Source: Dietzia sp. ANT_WB102
GTDB lineage: Bacteria; Actinomycetota; Actinomycetes; Mycobacteriales; Mycobacteriaceae
NCBI RefSeq assembly: GCF_008369165.1
Contig: NZ_VOBA01000001.1
Location: forward strand, 2,039,630-2,103,629
DNA length: 64,000 bases
Reading direction: 5' to 3'
This document shows positions 27,053-37,614 of the stretch, piece after piece. The notes below the pieces were generated by a model. The model ran no database searches. It saw only the letters and a program-made list of their open reading frames with translations, and was not told where the DNA came from. Made by a program: the position numbers and the translations under genes. How positions within the stretch are numbered: the stretch's first letter is position 1; every line of letters starts with the position of its first letter.

Positions 27053-28213
27053 GTGGGCGTCGGGATCCCGTTCCGGGAGCTCCTGCTCATCGCAGTCACC
27101 GCCGGCCTCGTCACCTTCGTCGTCACCGGGCTGGTCAGGGGAGTGGCACCCGCGATCGGCGGGTTGGCATATCCGCGTGAGCGAGACGTTCACGTGGTCC
27201 CCACCCCTCGGCTTGGCGGGGTGGGCATCTTCACCGGGATGCTCGTCGCCGTCTACCTGGCCGCCCAGCTGCCAGCACTGAACCGAGCCTTCCCGCCCTT
27301 CGCCCCCGACGTCGAGGCCACCATCGTCGCCGGCGGCGTCATCGTGCTGGTCGGGATCGTCGACGACATCCTCGGGCTCGGAGCGGTCACCAAACTCGCC
27401 GGTCAGGCAGCAGCGGCTGGCGTCCTGGTGGCCATGGGCGTGTCCTGGACCTTGCTGTACATCCCATTCGGGGACGGCAACATCCTCGTGCTCGACCAGC
27501 TTCAGGCGGGACTGCTGACCGTGGTCTTCACGCTGACGATCGTCAACGCGATGAACTTCGTGGACGGACTCGACGGCCTCGCGGCCGGGCTGGGAACAAT
27601 CGCCGCCACGGCGATCTGTGTGTTCTCCGTGGGGATCATGCTCGACCAGGGTGGGACCGTCGGGGCATACCCACCGGCCCTGGTCACCGCGGTCCTTGCC
27701 GGCGCTCTCATCGGCTTCCTACCCCACAACTTCCAGCCCGCCCGGATTTTCATGGGCGACTCGGGGTCGATGCTCATCGGGCTGGTGCTCGCGGCCGCCT
27801 CGACCAGCGCATCAGGAAAAATCTCGCAGAGCCTCTACGGGCCCCAGGACATGATCGTCCTGCTCTCGCCCGTGATCGTGGTCGCGGCGGCGATGTTCGT
27901 GCCGATGCTCGACCTGGTCATGGCCGTGGTCCGTCGCGTCGGGGCTGGCCGAAGCCCTTTCGCCCCCGACAAGATGCACCTGCACCACCGTCTCCTCGCG
28001 TTGGGACACTCCCACCGGAGGGTCGCATTGGTCATCTACGCGTGGGTCTCCCTCATTGCGTTCGGGGCAGTCGGAGCGACGATGCTGCCCACCGAGGTGA
28101 TCGTCCCCCTGGTCGGGGCGGGCCTCATCTCCGTCCTGGCCGCGACGCTCGTGCCCCGGTTGCGTAACTCCCGGGCCGAGGACCACTCGGGGGAAAAACG
28201 GAGCCCCCGCTAG
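27053..28213 (+). CDS. wecA: Undecaprenyl-phosphate N-acetylglucosaminyl-1-phosphate transferase
   Basis: A 386-residue polytopic membrane enzyme of the MraY/WecA family. It transfers GlcNAc-1-P from UDP-GlcNAc to a polyprenyl phosphate. In mycolata this starts the linker that joins arabinogalactan to peptidoglycan. Visible motifs are VGIVDDILGLG (the DDxxD-type Mg site, about 100), NAMNFVDGLDGLAAG (about 163), FMGDSGSMLIG (about 233) and the cytoplasmic HLHHRLLALGHSHR (about 305). About ten membrane segments are visible. GTG start four bases after tsaC. Its TAG stop is also the first part of the -10 box of the next gene. Confidence 0.93.
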   Translation: MGVGIPFRELLLIAVTAGLVTFVVTGLVRGVAPAIGGLAYPRERDVHVVPTPRLGGVGIFTGMLVAVYLAAQLPALNRAFPPFAPDVEATIVAGGVIVLVGIVDDILGLGAVTKLAGQAAAAGVLVAMGVSWTLLYIPFGDGNILVLDQLQAGLLTVVFTLTIVNAMNFVDGLDGLAAGLGTIAATAICVFSVGIMLDQGGTVGAYPPALVTAVLAGALIGFLPHNFQPARIFMGDSGSMLIGLVLAAASTSASGKISQSLYGPQDMIVLLSPVIVVAAAMFVPMLDLVMAVVRRVGAGRSPFAPDKMHLHHRLLALGHSHRRVALVIYAWVSLIAFGAVGATMLPTEVIVPLVGAGLISVLAATLVPRLRNSRAEDHSGEKRSPR

Positions 28214-28216
28214 GCT
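28211..28216 (+). promoter_or_regulatory. -10 box TAGGCT of the AtpI-like gene
   Basis: TAGGCT lies seven bases before the ATG at 28224, so the transcript would be leaderless. Its first three bases are the wecA stop codon. No Shine-Dalgarno is present between box and start. Confidence 0.5.
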
Positions 28217-28223
28217 GCACGGC

Positions 28224-28670
28224 ATGACCGATGCTCCCACCCCCACAGACCAGACCGCCGAGAGTCCGCACACCGCAGCGCTCCGCAGGGCCGTCCGACT
28301 CGGCACCCTGGTACTCGCGATGCTCGCGGTGGTCAGCGCGGTGGTGTGGATCCTCATCGATGGCGTGCCGGGCCTGTGGGGAGCACTCATGGGTGCCGCG
28401 ATCGGTGGAGCGTTCGTCCTCACGACGGCGATAGTCGTGATCGCCACCGCGCGCTCGGCGCCCCAGACCACCGCAGCGGTCCTGTTGGGGACCTGGTTGC
28501 TCAAGCTGGTCGTGGCGATCGGCGTGGTCGCCGCGTTGGACCGATTCGACTTCTACTCCCGACCGGCCCTGGCGGTCACCATCATCGCCGCGCTCATCGT
28601 GGTCTTGGCAGGGGAGACGTGGGCGATCCTCAAGACAAGGGCCCCCTATGTGGAACCCACCACGCCCTGA
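28224..28670 (+). CDS. AtpI-like membrane protein
   Basis: A small 148-residue membrane protein with a soluble N-terminus of about 25 residues and four hydrophobic segments (about 30-48, 52-73, 83-103 and 112-133). Sequence similarity cannot be judged by eye beyond this. The position directly before atpB is that of atpI-type genes, whose products help assemble the c-ring or supply magnesium. It has its own likely leaderless promoter overlapping the wecA stop codon. A non-coding gap of about 190 bases follows before atpB. Confidence 0.8.
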   Translation: MTDAPTPTDQTAESPHTAALRRAVRLGTLVLAMLAVVSAVVWILIDGVPGLWGALMGAAIGGAFVLTTAIVVIATARSAPQTTAAVLLGTWLLKLVVAIGVVAALDRFDFYSRPALAVTIIAALIVVLAGETWAILKTRAPYVEPTTP

Positions 28671-28707
28671 TTGGTCCCCCTGCCGTGGCGTACCGAGACC
28701 GGGGTGT

Positions 28708-28713
28708 TATCCT
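28708..28713 (+). promoter_or_regulatory. Candidate -10 box TATCCT of the atp operon
   Basis: TATCCT stands 146 bases before the presumed atpB start and is the best TANNNT match in the gap. It would give a structured, GC-rich leader of about 140 bases. Tentative. Confidence 0.3.
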
Positions 28714-28846
28714 CTAGGACGGTGAGACGAGCACGTCACCGGGCTGCCACGTGGCTTGATGGTGATCGCGCACTGACCCGATCCGGCCGCGACATCCGGG
28801 CCAATTCGTACCGAACGCGCTGGGGCGCCTGACGCCCGACACGACC

Positions 28847-28853
28847 AGGGGAG
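28847..28853 (+). promoter_or_regulatory. Shine-Dalgarno that decides the atpB start
   Basis: AGGGGAG ends six bases before CTG at 28860 in the atpB frame. No ATG, GTG or TTG occurs in that frame between the stop codon at 28830 and TTG 28941, so this site points to a CTG start. Confidence 0.6.
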
Positions 28854-28859
28854 AACACA

Positions 28860-29666
28860 CTGAGTACCACGCTTCTGGCCTTCAAAGGCGAGTTCCATCC
28901 CCCGAACATCGATAGGGAGTTCTTCCCTACCACCCAGTGGTTGACGGGCTTCGCCGGTGACGGCTTCGTGCTTGACCGACTGATGCTCGTCCGTCTGCTC
29001 ATGTCGGTCGTGCTCCTGGCCTTCTTCGTCATCGCGATGCGGAACCCGAAACTGGTACCGCGCGGGGTGCAGAATGTTGCCGAGATCTGCCTCGACTTCG
29101 TCCGGGTCCACGTCTCGGAGGAGATCCTCGGCAAGGAGCAGGGACGACGCTTCCTGCCGATCATCGCCACGATCTTCTTCGCGGTGCTGGCGATGAACCT
29201 GCCCACCGTCATTCCGGGTCTGAACGTCTCACCGAACGCACGGATCGGTTTCCCGCTGGTCCTCGCTCTGCTGGGATATGTGACCTTCATCTATGCCGGT
29301 TCCCGCCGTTACGGTTTCGCCCGGTTCATCAAGGCGAGCGTCGTGATCCCCAATCTGCCGCCGGCCCTGCACCTGCTCGTGGTGCCGATCGAACTGGTCT
29401 CGACCTTCATCCTCCGCCCGGCCACGCTGACAATCCGTCTCATGGCCAACATGCTCGCTGGCCACCTGATCATCGTTCTTCTCTTCAGTGCGTCGAACTT
29501 CTTCTTCTGGCAGCTGAACGGCTGGACCATCCTGTCCGCCGGCATCTCCGCGCTGTCGATCGTGTTCACGCTGTTCGAGCTCCTGGTGATCTTCTTGCAG
29601 GCATACATCTTCGCTTTGCTGGTCGCCGTCTACATCGACAGTGCGCTCCACGCGGAGAACCACTAG
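28860..29666 (+). CDS. atpB: F1Fo ATP synthase subunit a
   Basis: A 268-residue membrane subunit that forms the proton half-channels of Fo. Five to six hydrophobic helices are visible. The essential Arg lies in LTIRLMANMLAGH (about 195), and the final helix includes FLQAYIFALLVAVY. I place the start at CTG 28860, preceded by AGGGGAG at six bases. This gives an N-terminus (STTLLAFKGEFHPPN) like that of related actinobacterial AtpB proteins. The first ordinary start codon in frame, TTG 28941, would remove 27 residues and has no good ribosome site. A CTG start is unusual and should be tested. First gene of atpBEFHAGDC. Confidence 0.93.
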   Translation: MSTTLLAFKGEFHPPNIDREFFPTTQWLTGFAGDGFVLDRLMLVRLLMSVVLLAFFVIAMRNPKLVPRGVQNVAEICLDFVRVHVSEEILGKEQGRRFLPIIATIFFAVLAMNLPTVIPGLNVSPNARIGFPLVLALLGYVTFIYAGSRRYGFARFIKASVVIPNLPPALHLLVVPIELVSTFILRPATLTIRLMANMLAGHLIIVLLFSASNFFFWQLNGWTILSAGISALSIVFTLFELLVIFLQAYIFALLVAVYIDSALHAENH

Positions 29667-29754
29667 AACCCGGGCCTTCCGGCCTGACACGACCACCTGT
29701 CAACCAGACAACCCACGTCCGACCGGTGCGGAATCACCCGCGCCGGCCATCTGA

Positions 29755-30006
<252 letters not shown>

Positions 30007-30037
30007 TCGCGACACACCGACCTCTTAGGGACGCACC

Positions 30038-30610
30038 ATGAACAACGTCATCGCCTTCTTGGCGGCCGAGGGGGAGTCACTCCCCTTGGAGGACAGCCCC
30101 AACCCGCTCATTCCTCCGCTGTATGACATCGTCTGGTCGCTCATCCCGCTCGCCGTCATCCTGTGGCTGTTCTGGAAGTTCATCCTTCCGAAGTTCCAGC
30201 AGGTTCTCGATGAGCGAGAGGAGCGAATCGAGGGTGGTCTGCGACGTGCCGAGCAGACCCAGGCCGAGGCGAAGGAAGAGCTCGCCAAGTACAAGGCGCA
30301 GCTCGCCGAGGCGCGCAGCGAAGCGGCCAAGATCCGCGACGACGCGCGAGCCCAGGGCCAGCAGATCCTCGCGGACATGAAGGCCGAGGCCCAGTCGGAG
30401 AGCGACCGGATCGTCGCTGCGGGCAGCCAGCAACTGGCGGCCCAGCGTCAGCAGATCATCACCGAGCTCCGCAGTGATCTCGGTCGGCAGTCCGTCGACC
30501 TGGCCGAGCGGCTCATGGGTGAGCAGCTGTCGGATTCGGTCCGCCGTTCCGGCACCATCGACCGCTTTCTGGCAGACCTCGACCGGGTCCCCGGCGCGGG
30601 CAAGAACTAA
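30038..30610 (+). CDS. atpF: F1Fo ATP synthase subunit b
   Basis: A 190-residue subunit of the peripheral stalk. One N-terminal membrane helix (about 33-50, [17 protein letters not shown]) is followed by a long charged helix rich in Glu, Arg, Ala and Gln ([22 protein letters not shown]...). That helix would form the parallel b dimer reaching up to F1. There is an extra 30 residues before the membrane helix, as in related actinobacteria. Subunit delta is a separate gene here, whereas mycobacteria fuse a second b subunit to delta. Confidence 0.95.
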   Translation: MNNVIAFLAAEGESLPLEDSPNPLIPPLYDIVWSLIPLAVILWLFWKFILPKFQQVLDEREERIEGGLRRAEQTQAEAKEELAKYKAQLAEARSEAAKIRDDARAQGQQILADMKAEAQSESDRIVAAGSQQLAAQRQQIITELRSDLGRQSVDLAERLMGEQLSDSVRRSGTIDRFLADLDRVPGAGKN

Positions 30611-30625
30611 AGGGAAGTGGAGTCC

Positions 30626-31444
30626 ATGCACGCAGCGAGTCGCGACGCGCTCGACCAGACCCGTGACGACCTGAAGTCTGCGCTGGCCGCCAACCCGGCT
30701 GGTGGCGCCACCGGCGCCAAGGTGGGCCAGGAACTCTTTCAGATCGTCGACGTCCTCGAGGACAACCGGTCACTCCGGGTCGCCGTGGCCGATACGTCGG
30801 CCTCGGTGGAAGCCCGGCAGGATCTGGTCCGCGGGGTATTCGGGTGGAAGGTCGATCAGGCCACGCTCGACCTGCTACTCGCTGCGGTGGGCCGGGATTG
30901 GTCGAATCCGCGCGAGCTGCGGCAGGGACTGATCCTGCTCGGCCGTGAGGCGCTCCTGCGCTCGGCTGAGGAGCAGGGTCAACTCCAGACAGTCGAGGAC
31001 GAACTGTTTCGGCTTGGCCGCATCATCGCAGGTAACCCGGAGTTCGAGCAGGCCTTGGCCGACCGGAACTCCGAGTCCAGCGCCAAGCGCGGACTGCTCG
31101 CCCAGGTGCTCTACGGCAAGGTCACCGCGGTGACCGAGGCCCTGGCGTCGCAGACCATCGGCCGGCCTGCCGGTATGCCGGCGGACGACATCATGGAGAT
31201 CTCCCGCCAGGCTGCGGAACTTCGCGGTCGCGCTGTAGCCGTGGTGACGAGCGCAGAGACGCTCTCCGAACAGCAGGCCCGCGAGCTGCGTGACCGACTC
31301 GCGTCGATCTACGGTCGCGAGATCGCCATCCACAACGACGTCGATCCCGGCCTTCTCGGCGGGGTCGTGGTCCGAGTGGGCGACGAGGTCATCGACGGCA
31401 GCGTGGCGGGACGGTTGGACGCGATGCGTCGCACCCTCCGCTGA
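30626..31444 (+). CDS. atpH: F1Fo ATP synthase subunit delta
   Basis: A 272-residue stalk subunit that links the b subunits to the top of F1. The C-terminal signature ([39 protein letters not shown]) is clear. The protein is about 90 residues longer than the 177-residue E. coli delta, as is usual in the Corynebacteriales. ATG 30626 is preferred over GTG 30617 because it yields the family N-terminus MHAASRDAL. The gene begins 15 bases after atpF. A 106-base gap then separates it from atpA and holds a possible internal promoter. Confidence 0.94.
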   Translation: MHAASRDALDQTRDDLKSALAANPAGGATGAKVGQELFQIVDVLEDNRSLRVAVADTSASVEARQDLVRGVFGWKVDQATLDLLLAAVGRDWSNPRELRQGLILLGREALLRSAEEQGQLQTVEDELFRLGRIIAGNPEFEQALADRNSESSAKRGLLAQVLYGKVTAVTEALASQTIGRPAGMPADDIMEISRQAAELRGRAVAVVTSAETLSEQQARELRDRLASIYGREIAIHNDVDPGLLGGVVVRVGDEVIDGSVAGRLDAMRRTLR

Positions 31445-31514
31445 CCGGTCCCACCGGTCGTACGATGAGCTGCGACTCGGCCGTGTTCCAGCGGTAGTGG
31501 CTCACTCACACACC

Positions 31515-31520
31515 TATAAA
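31515..31520 (+). promoter_or_regulatory. Possible internal promoter box before atpA
   Basis: TATAAA in an AT-richer patch about 31 bases before the atpA start. It could be the -10 box of an internal promoter that boosts the F1 genes. No matching -35 is evident, so this is weak. Confidence 0.25.
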
Positions 31521-31550
31521 GCACATCCCGACTTTGAGAGCAGGAATGAC

Positions 31551-33191
31551 ATGGCGGAGTTGACGATCTCCTCCGATGAGATCCGCAGCGCGATTGCGAA
31601 CTACACCTCAACTGTTTCGACCGACGCGACCAAGGAAGAAGTCGGCCACGTCGTCGACACCAGTGACGGTATCGCGCACGTCAGTGGCCTTCCTTCGGCG
31701 ATGGCGAACGAGTTGCTGGAGTTCCCGGGCGGCATCCTCGGCGTGGCACTGAACCTTGAGGACCGGGAGATCGGCGCCGTTATCCTCGGAAACTTCGAGG
31801 AGATCGCGCAAGGCCAGGAAGTCCGCCGCACAGGCGACGTTCTCTCTGTGCCCGTCGGTGACGGCTTCCTCGGCCGCGTCGTCAACCCGCTCGGCCAGCC
31901 GATCGACGGTCTCGGCGACATCGAGCCCGAGGGGACCCGCGCTCTCGAGTTGCAGGCGCCCTCCGTCCTCGAACGCCAGCCCGTCGAGGAGCCGATGCAG
32001 ACCGGCATCAAGGCGATCGACGCGATGACGCCGATCGGCCGCGGTCAGCGTCAGTTGATCATCGGTGACCGCAAGACGGGCAAGACCGCCGTCTGCATTG
32101 ACGCCATCCTCAACCAGAAGGCCAACTGGGAGTCGGGTGACAAGACCAAGCAACTGCGGTGCATCTACGTCGCCATCGGACAGAAGGGCTCCACGATCGC
32201 GGGTGTCAAGGCCACCCTCGAGGAGCACGGCGCGATGGAATACACCACCATCGTCGCGGCGCCTGCCTCCGATTCCGCCGGCTTCAAGTGGCTCGCGCCG
32301 TTCACCGGTTCGGCCATCGGCCAGCACTGGATGTACCAAGGGAACCACGTGCTGGTGGTCTTCGACGACCTGTCAAAGCAGGCCGACGCGTACCGTGCGA
32401 TCTCCCTCCTGCTGCGTCGTCCGCCGGGCCGCGAGGCCTACCCGGGTGACGTCTTCTACCTGCACTCCCGGCTGCTCGAGCGGTGCGCCAAGCTCTCTGA
32501 CGAAATGGGCGGTGGTTCATTGACCGGACTGCCGATCATCGAGACCAAGGCGAACGACGTCTCCGCGTTTATCCCCACCAACGTCATCTCCATTACCGAC
32601 GGACAGGTCTTCCTCGAGTCCGACCTGTTCAACCGTGGTGTGCGTCCCGCCGTCAACGTCGGTATCTCGGTCTCCCGAGTCGGCGGCGCCGCCCAGACCA
32701 AGGGTATGAAAAAGGTCTCCGGTTCGCTGCGTCTGGACCTTGCCGCCTACCGCGACCTCGAGTCGTTCGCGACCTTCGCCTCGGACCTGGACGCCGCGTC
32801 GAAGGCCCAGCTCGAGCGCGGGCAGCGCCTGGTCGAGATCCTCAAGCAGGACCAGAACTCGCCGGTCGCCGTGGAGGACCAGATCGTCTCGATCTACCTC
32901 GCGGGTGAGGGCTACTACGACACCGTCCCGGTGGAGGACGTCCGCCGCTTCGAGAATGAGCTCCTCGAGCACCTGCACCACGCCGCGTCGGACGTGTTCT
33001 CGCAGATCGCCGGGGGTGGCGCGCTCTCGGACGAATCAAAGTCCACCCTCGAGACCAAGACCAACGAGTTCAAGGAGGGCTTCGTGACCTCCGATGGCTC
33101 CAGCGTGGTCAACGAGCCCGCGCCCGAGCCGCTCTCCGAGGACGAGATCGATCGGGAGACACTCACGGTCACCAAGAAGAAGAAGGCCTGA
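31551..33191 (+). CDS. atpA: F1Fo ATP synthase subunit alpha
   Basis: A 546-residue non-catalytic nucleotide-binding subunit of F1. The P-loop is GDRKTGKTA (about 173) and the family signature [17 protein letters not shown] is near 366. The arginine finger lies in that same region. The last 30 or so residues ([27 protein letters not shown]) form a C-terminal extension beyond the E. coli length of 513, like the mycobacterial extension that restrains ATP hydrolysis. ATG 31551 is chosen: an AGGA site stands before it and the N-terminus [15 protein letters not shown] matches the family. The frame is open further upstream, but that stretch overlaps atpH. Confidence 0.97.
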   Translation: MAELTISSDEIRSAIANYTSTVSTDATKEEVGHVVDTSDGIAHVSGLPSAMANELLEFPGGILGVALNLEDREIGAVILGNFEEIAQGQEVRRTGDVLSVPVGDGFLGRVVNPLGQPIDGLGDIEPEGTRALELQAPSVLERQPVEEPMQTGIKAIDAMTPIGRGQRQLIIGDRKTGKTAVCIDAILNQKANWESGDKTKQLRCIYVAIGQKGSTIAGVKATLEEHGAMEYTTIVAAPASDSAGFKWLAPFTGSAIGQHWMYQGNHVLVVFDDLSKQADAYRAISLLLRRPPGREAYPGDVFYLHSRLLERCAKLSDEMGGGSLTGLPIIETKANDVSAFIPTNVISITDGQVFLESDLFNRGVRPAVNVGISVSRVGGAAQTKGMKKVSGSLRLDLAAYRDLESFATFASDLDAASKAQLERGQRLVEILKQDQNSPVAVEDQIVSIYLAGEGYYDTVPVEDVRRFENELLEHLHHAASDVFSQIAGGGALSDESKSTLETKTNEFKEGFVTSDGSSVVNEPAPEPLSEDEIDRETLTVTKKKKA

Positions 33192-33245
33192 GGCCTGCGA
33201 TGACAGCCATCCGACACTCGGGCGAGAGGAGCGTGATCTGAGACC

Positions 33246-34232
33246 ATGGCGAATTTGCGTGAATTGCGCGACCGCATCAAGTCCGTCAACTCGACCAAGA
33301 AGATCACCAAGGCCCAGGAGCTCATCGCGACGTCGCAGATCTCCAAAGCACAGGCGCGGGTCGCGGCGGCCAAACCCTTCGCGGACCAGATCACCGCGAT
33401 TCTGACCGACCTGGCTAGCGCGTCGTCGATCCAGCACCGCATGCTCAACGAGCCCGAGGACGCCAAGCGTTCCGCGGTGCTTGTCGTGACCTCCGACCGC
33501 GGTATGGCCGGCGGGTACAACCACAACGTCCTCAAGGAAGCCGCGGAACTTATCGCTTTCCTCGAGGGTGAGGGCCGTGAGGTCGACATCTACGTCCTGG
33601 GCAACAAGGGCATCGTGTACTACACGTTCCGTGAGATCGCCCTCGCCGGTTCTTGGCATGGGCACTCCCAGAAGCCCGACTACCAGGAGGCCCGTCCGGC
33701 GTTCCATTTGCTGTCGACCGCATTCGCTGTCGGCGGGGAGGGGACGTTCGACGCTGCCGAATTCCTCGGTGAGAACTACGAGGGCGACACCACACGTCAC
33801 GGCGTGGATGAGGTGCACATCGTCTACACCCAGTTCGTGTCCATGCTGACCCAGACACCGAGGGCACGCCGTCTGGCACCGATCGAGACCCAGGTCGAGA
33901 TCGAAGAGCTGGACCTTGGCGAGGACATGCTCGACACCTCGAAGACGGATTTCAAGCCCGAGGTCACATTCGAGCCCGACGCGGATACCCTGCTCGACAA
34001 CCTCCTCCCGAGGTACATGTCGACTCGGGCGTTCGCTGCGCTGCTCGAATCGGCGGCATCGGAATCGGCGGCGCGTCGTACGGCCATGAAGTCCGCGACG
34101 GACAACGCGACCGAATTGGTAGAGGGCCTTAGCCGTGAGGCGAATCAGGCCCGCCAGGCACAGATCACCCAGGAAATCAGCGAGATCGTCGGCGGCGCCG
34201 GTGCGCTCGCCGCGAGCGCAGGAAGTGACTAG
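33246..34232 (+). CDS. atpG: F1Fo ATP synthase subunit gamma
   Basis: A 328-residue central shaft that turns inside the alpha-beta ring. The N-terminal helix (ANLRELRDRIKSVNSTKKITKAQELI) and the C-terminal helix (ARRTAMKSATDNATELVEGL, then NQARQAQITQEISEIVGGAGAL) make the coiled-coil shaft; both ends are typical. The middle is longer than in E. coli (287 residues), with extra acidic residues around 205-240 (QVEIEELDLGEDML). It begins 54 bases after atpA and ends three bases before atpD. Confidence 0.96.
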   Translation: MANLRELRDRIKSVNSTKKITKAQELIATSQISKAQARVAAAKPFADQITAILTDLASASSIQHRMLNEPEDAKRSAVLVVTSDRGMAGGYNHNVLKEAAELIAFLEGEGREVDIYVLGNKGIVYYTFREIALAGSWHGHSQKPDYQEARPAFHLLSTAFAVGGEGTFDAAEFLGENYEGDTTRHGVDEVHIVYTQFVSMLTQTPRARRLAPIETQVEIEELDLGEDMLDTSKTDFKPEVTFEPDADTLLDNLLPRYMSTRAFAALLESAASESAARRTAMKSATDNATELVEGLSREANQARQAQITQEISEIVGGAGALAASAGSD

Positions 34233-35684
<1,452 letters not shown>

Positions 35685-35693
35685 CCGTAGACA

Positions 35694-36065
35694 ATGGCTG
35701 ACATCGAAGTCGAGTTCGTCACGGTCGAACAACGATTCTGGTCGGGTACCGCGTCGATGGTGGTCGCCAAGACCACCGAGGGCGAGATCGGTATCCAGGC
35801 CGGTCACGAACCGCTGCTCGGAGAACTGGACACCGGTGGAACCGTGACCGTCTACACCGACGAGGGCAAGAAGGTTGCCGCAGTCCGGGGTGGCTTTATC
35901 TCGGTAACGGCGAAAAAGGTGAGTATCCTGGGCGAAGCTGCGGAATGGTCGGATGTCATCGACCGCGCCGCAGCCGAACGCGCGCTGTCTGAGGCCGGCG
36001 ACGACGTCCGTGCTGCGGCCACCGCACGCGGCCGCCTCCGGGCTATCGAGAAGGCCGGCGCCTAG
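35694..36065 (+). CDS. atpC: F1Fo ATP synthase subunit epsilon
   Basis: A 123-residue subunit at the foot of the shaft. The N-terminal beta-sandwich is clear (VEFVTVEQRFWSGTASMVVAKTTEGEIGIQAGHEPLLGEL). The C-terminal helices are short (AERALSEAGDDVRAAATARGRLRAIEKA), as in mycobacteria, where epsilon is a weak inhibitor of ATP hydrolysis. It ends the atpBEFHAGDC set and lies about 50 bases before the DUF2550 gene. Confidence 0.95.
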   Translation: MADIEVEFVTVEQRFWSGTASMVVAKTTEGEIGIQAGHEPLLGELDTGGTVTVYTDEGKKVAAVRGGFISVTAKKVSILGEAAEWSDVIDRAAAERALSEAGDDVRAAATARGRLRAIEKAGA

Positions 36066-36121
36066 CACGACCACGGTCCGCGCGTCATCCACGCCGCGGC
36101 CGCCGGAAGGGGTTGAGCAGA

Positions 36122-36571
36122 TTGACGGCTCCCATCGGGATCATTCTCGGTGTCGTCATCGTGCTTGTCCTCGTTCCGGTGGCCGCGGCCGTGGTGTATC
36201 GGCTGGTTTTTGTCCGTCGGAATTCCACCTCCGTTCTCCTTCGCAGAGGGGGCGAGAGCACGTGGGACTACGGCGCCGTCCGCTACTCGGAGACCGAGGT
36301 GGCCTTCTATCGGCTACTGAGCGTGAAGTTCGGTGCGGACCTGCGCTTGGACCGACGCGGACTGATCCTGGGCCCAAGGCGGCAGCCGACGGGCGCGGAA
36401 CTCGACGTCGCCGAGGAGGGGGAGGTGATCGTGACGTTTCGTGGGCACGATCGCCGTAACCGGCCGGTCGAAGGAGAACTCTGCGTCGCACCCGCCAAAC
36501 TCACCGGGATGCTCGCCTGGGTGGAGGCCTGCTCAACCGAGCAGATCCGCCCCCGGCGCCCCCACCGCTGA
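36122..36571 (+). CDS. DUF2550 family membrane-anchored protein
   Basis: About 149 residues. One N-terminal membrane helix ([28 protein letters not shown]) is followed by a basic cytoplasmic or wall-facing domain ([26 protein letters not shown]) of mostly beta character. Proteins of this DUF2550 type follow atpC throughout the mycolic-acid-containing actinobacteria; the function is unknown. TTG 36122 is chosen, nine bases after AAGGGG; TTG 36113 would touch that site and is less likely. Conserved linkage to the ATP synthase hints at co-expression but not at a subunit role. Confidence 0.82.
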   Translation: MTAPIGIILGVVIVLVLVPVAAAVVYRLVFVRRNSTSVLLRRGGESTWDYGAVRYSETEVAFYRLLSVKFGADLRLDRRGLILGPRRQPTGAELDVAEEGEVIVTFRGHDRRNRPVEGELCVAPAKLTGMLAWVEACSTEQIRPRRPHR

Positions 36572-36618
36572 CTCCCGGGACACCGTGCCGGGCCAGCGCC
36601 CTATCCAGGAGGAACCCG

Positions 36619-37299
36619 TTGCGTCTCGTCGTTGCCACGTGCCAGGTGGACTACGTGGGCCGCCTCACGGCGCACCTGCCGATGGCCCCGCGGCTGTTGC
36701 TGGTCAAGGCTGATGGCTCGGTCAGCGTCCACGCTGATGACCGGGCCTACAAGCCACTGAACTGGATGACCCCGCCCTGTTCGCTGACCGAGCAGGATCA
36801 TCCGGAGAACCCGGGCCAGCGGCTCTGGGTCGTGGAGAACAAGGCGGGCGAGCAGCTCCGGATCACCGTCGCCGAGGTCCACCACGACAGCCACCACGAG
36901 CTGGGAGTCGACCCGGGCCTGGTGAAGGACGGCGTCGAGGCTCACCTGCAGGAGCTACTCGCTGAACACATCGAGACACTCGGCCAGGGCTACAGCCTCG
37001 TCCGGCGGGAGTACATGACCGCGATCGGCCCGGTCGACATCCTGGGGCGTGACGCGGAGGGTACGACCGTCGCGGTCGAGATCAAACGCCGCGGAGAGAT
37101 CGACGGCGTCGAGCAATTGACCCGATACCTGGAACTGTTGAACCGAGATCCCCTACTCGCGCCGGTCAGCGGAATCTTCGCCGCACAGATCATCAAACCC
37201 CAGGCGCGCACCCTCGCCGAGGACCGGGGTATCCGCTGCGTGACGCTGGACTATGACTCGTTGCGCGGTATCGAATCCACCGATCTCCGACTTTTCTGA
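36619..37299 (+). CDS. nucS: Mismatch-specific endonuclease NucS/EndoMS
   Basis: A 226-residue nuclease that cuts both strands at mismatches and replaces MutSL repair in many actinobacteria. The N-terminal DNA-binding and dimerisation half is followed by a RecB-like catalytic core: GPVDILGRD (about 140, catalytic Asp) and [17 protein letters not shown] (about 150-167, the E-x-K pair). The protein ends in DLRLF, matching the C-terminal beta-clamp-binding tail reported for this family. TTG start six bases after AGGAGG. Same place, just downstream of the ATP synthase, as in mycobacteria. Confidence 0.93.
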   Translation: MRLVVATCQVDYVGRLTAHLPMAPRLLLVKADGSVSVHADDRAYKPLNWMTPPCSLTEQDHPENPGQRLWVVENKAGEQLRITVAEVHHDSHHELGVDPGLVKDGVEAHLQELLAEHIETLGQGYSLVRREYMTAIGPVDILGRDAEGTTVAVEIKRRGEIDGVEQLTRYLELLNRDPLLAPVSGIFAAQIIKPQARTLAEDRGIRCVTLDYDSLRGIESTDLRLF

Positions 37300-37311
37300 C
37301 GGCGGTTCCCG

Positions 37312-37614
37312 ATGCCCAGACGACACCGACGAGGGGAGCAGAGAAGCCCGCTGCCGCGGCGCGACGGGCTCGGGGGATCGACGCTTGAATCGGGGCCCGC
37401 CGGCGACTCCGACTCTTACCACGTAAGGAGGATCCCCGCCGCCAGGGCGAACAGGGATTACCGGTGTCCGGGGTGCGACCACCCCGTGATGGCAGGAACC
37501 GCGCATGTCGTCGCGTGGCCAGATCGGCCACGCGGCGAGGAGGAGCGCCGTCACTGGCACGCCGGATGCTGGTCCGGTCGTAGACGCCGCGGTCTCACCC
37601 GTCGGTGGAGCTGA
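37312..37614 (+). CDS. Small zinc-binding-type protein of unknown function
   Basis: A 100-residue basic protein. The first 45 residues are Arg/Ser/Gly-rich and look unstructured. The second part, YRCPGCDHPVMAGTAHVV then ERRHWHAGCW, has a CxxC pair, several His and a final HxxC, which could hold one zinc ion. I recognise similar small proteins next to actinobacterial nucS but know no function for them. ATG starts 12 bases after the nucS stop, so they share a transcript. Its 3' end overlaps the convergent DivIVA-like gene by 20 bases. Confidence 0.72.
   Translation: MPRRHRRGEQRSPLPRRDGLGGSTLESGPAGDSDSYHVRRIPAARANRDYRCPGCDHPVMAGTAHVVAWPDRPRGEEERRHWHAGCWSGRRRRGLTRRWS

Noticed and set aside
28941-28943. 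TTG 28941 as the atpB start
   Set aside because: It has no Shine-Dalgarno and would remove a conserved-looking N-terminus that follows a perfect ribosome site at 28847.
31290-31550. Longer atpA start inside atpH
   Set aside because: The extra residues are a shadow of the atpH 3' end. ATG 31551 has a ribosome site and gives the family N-terminus.
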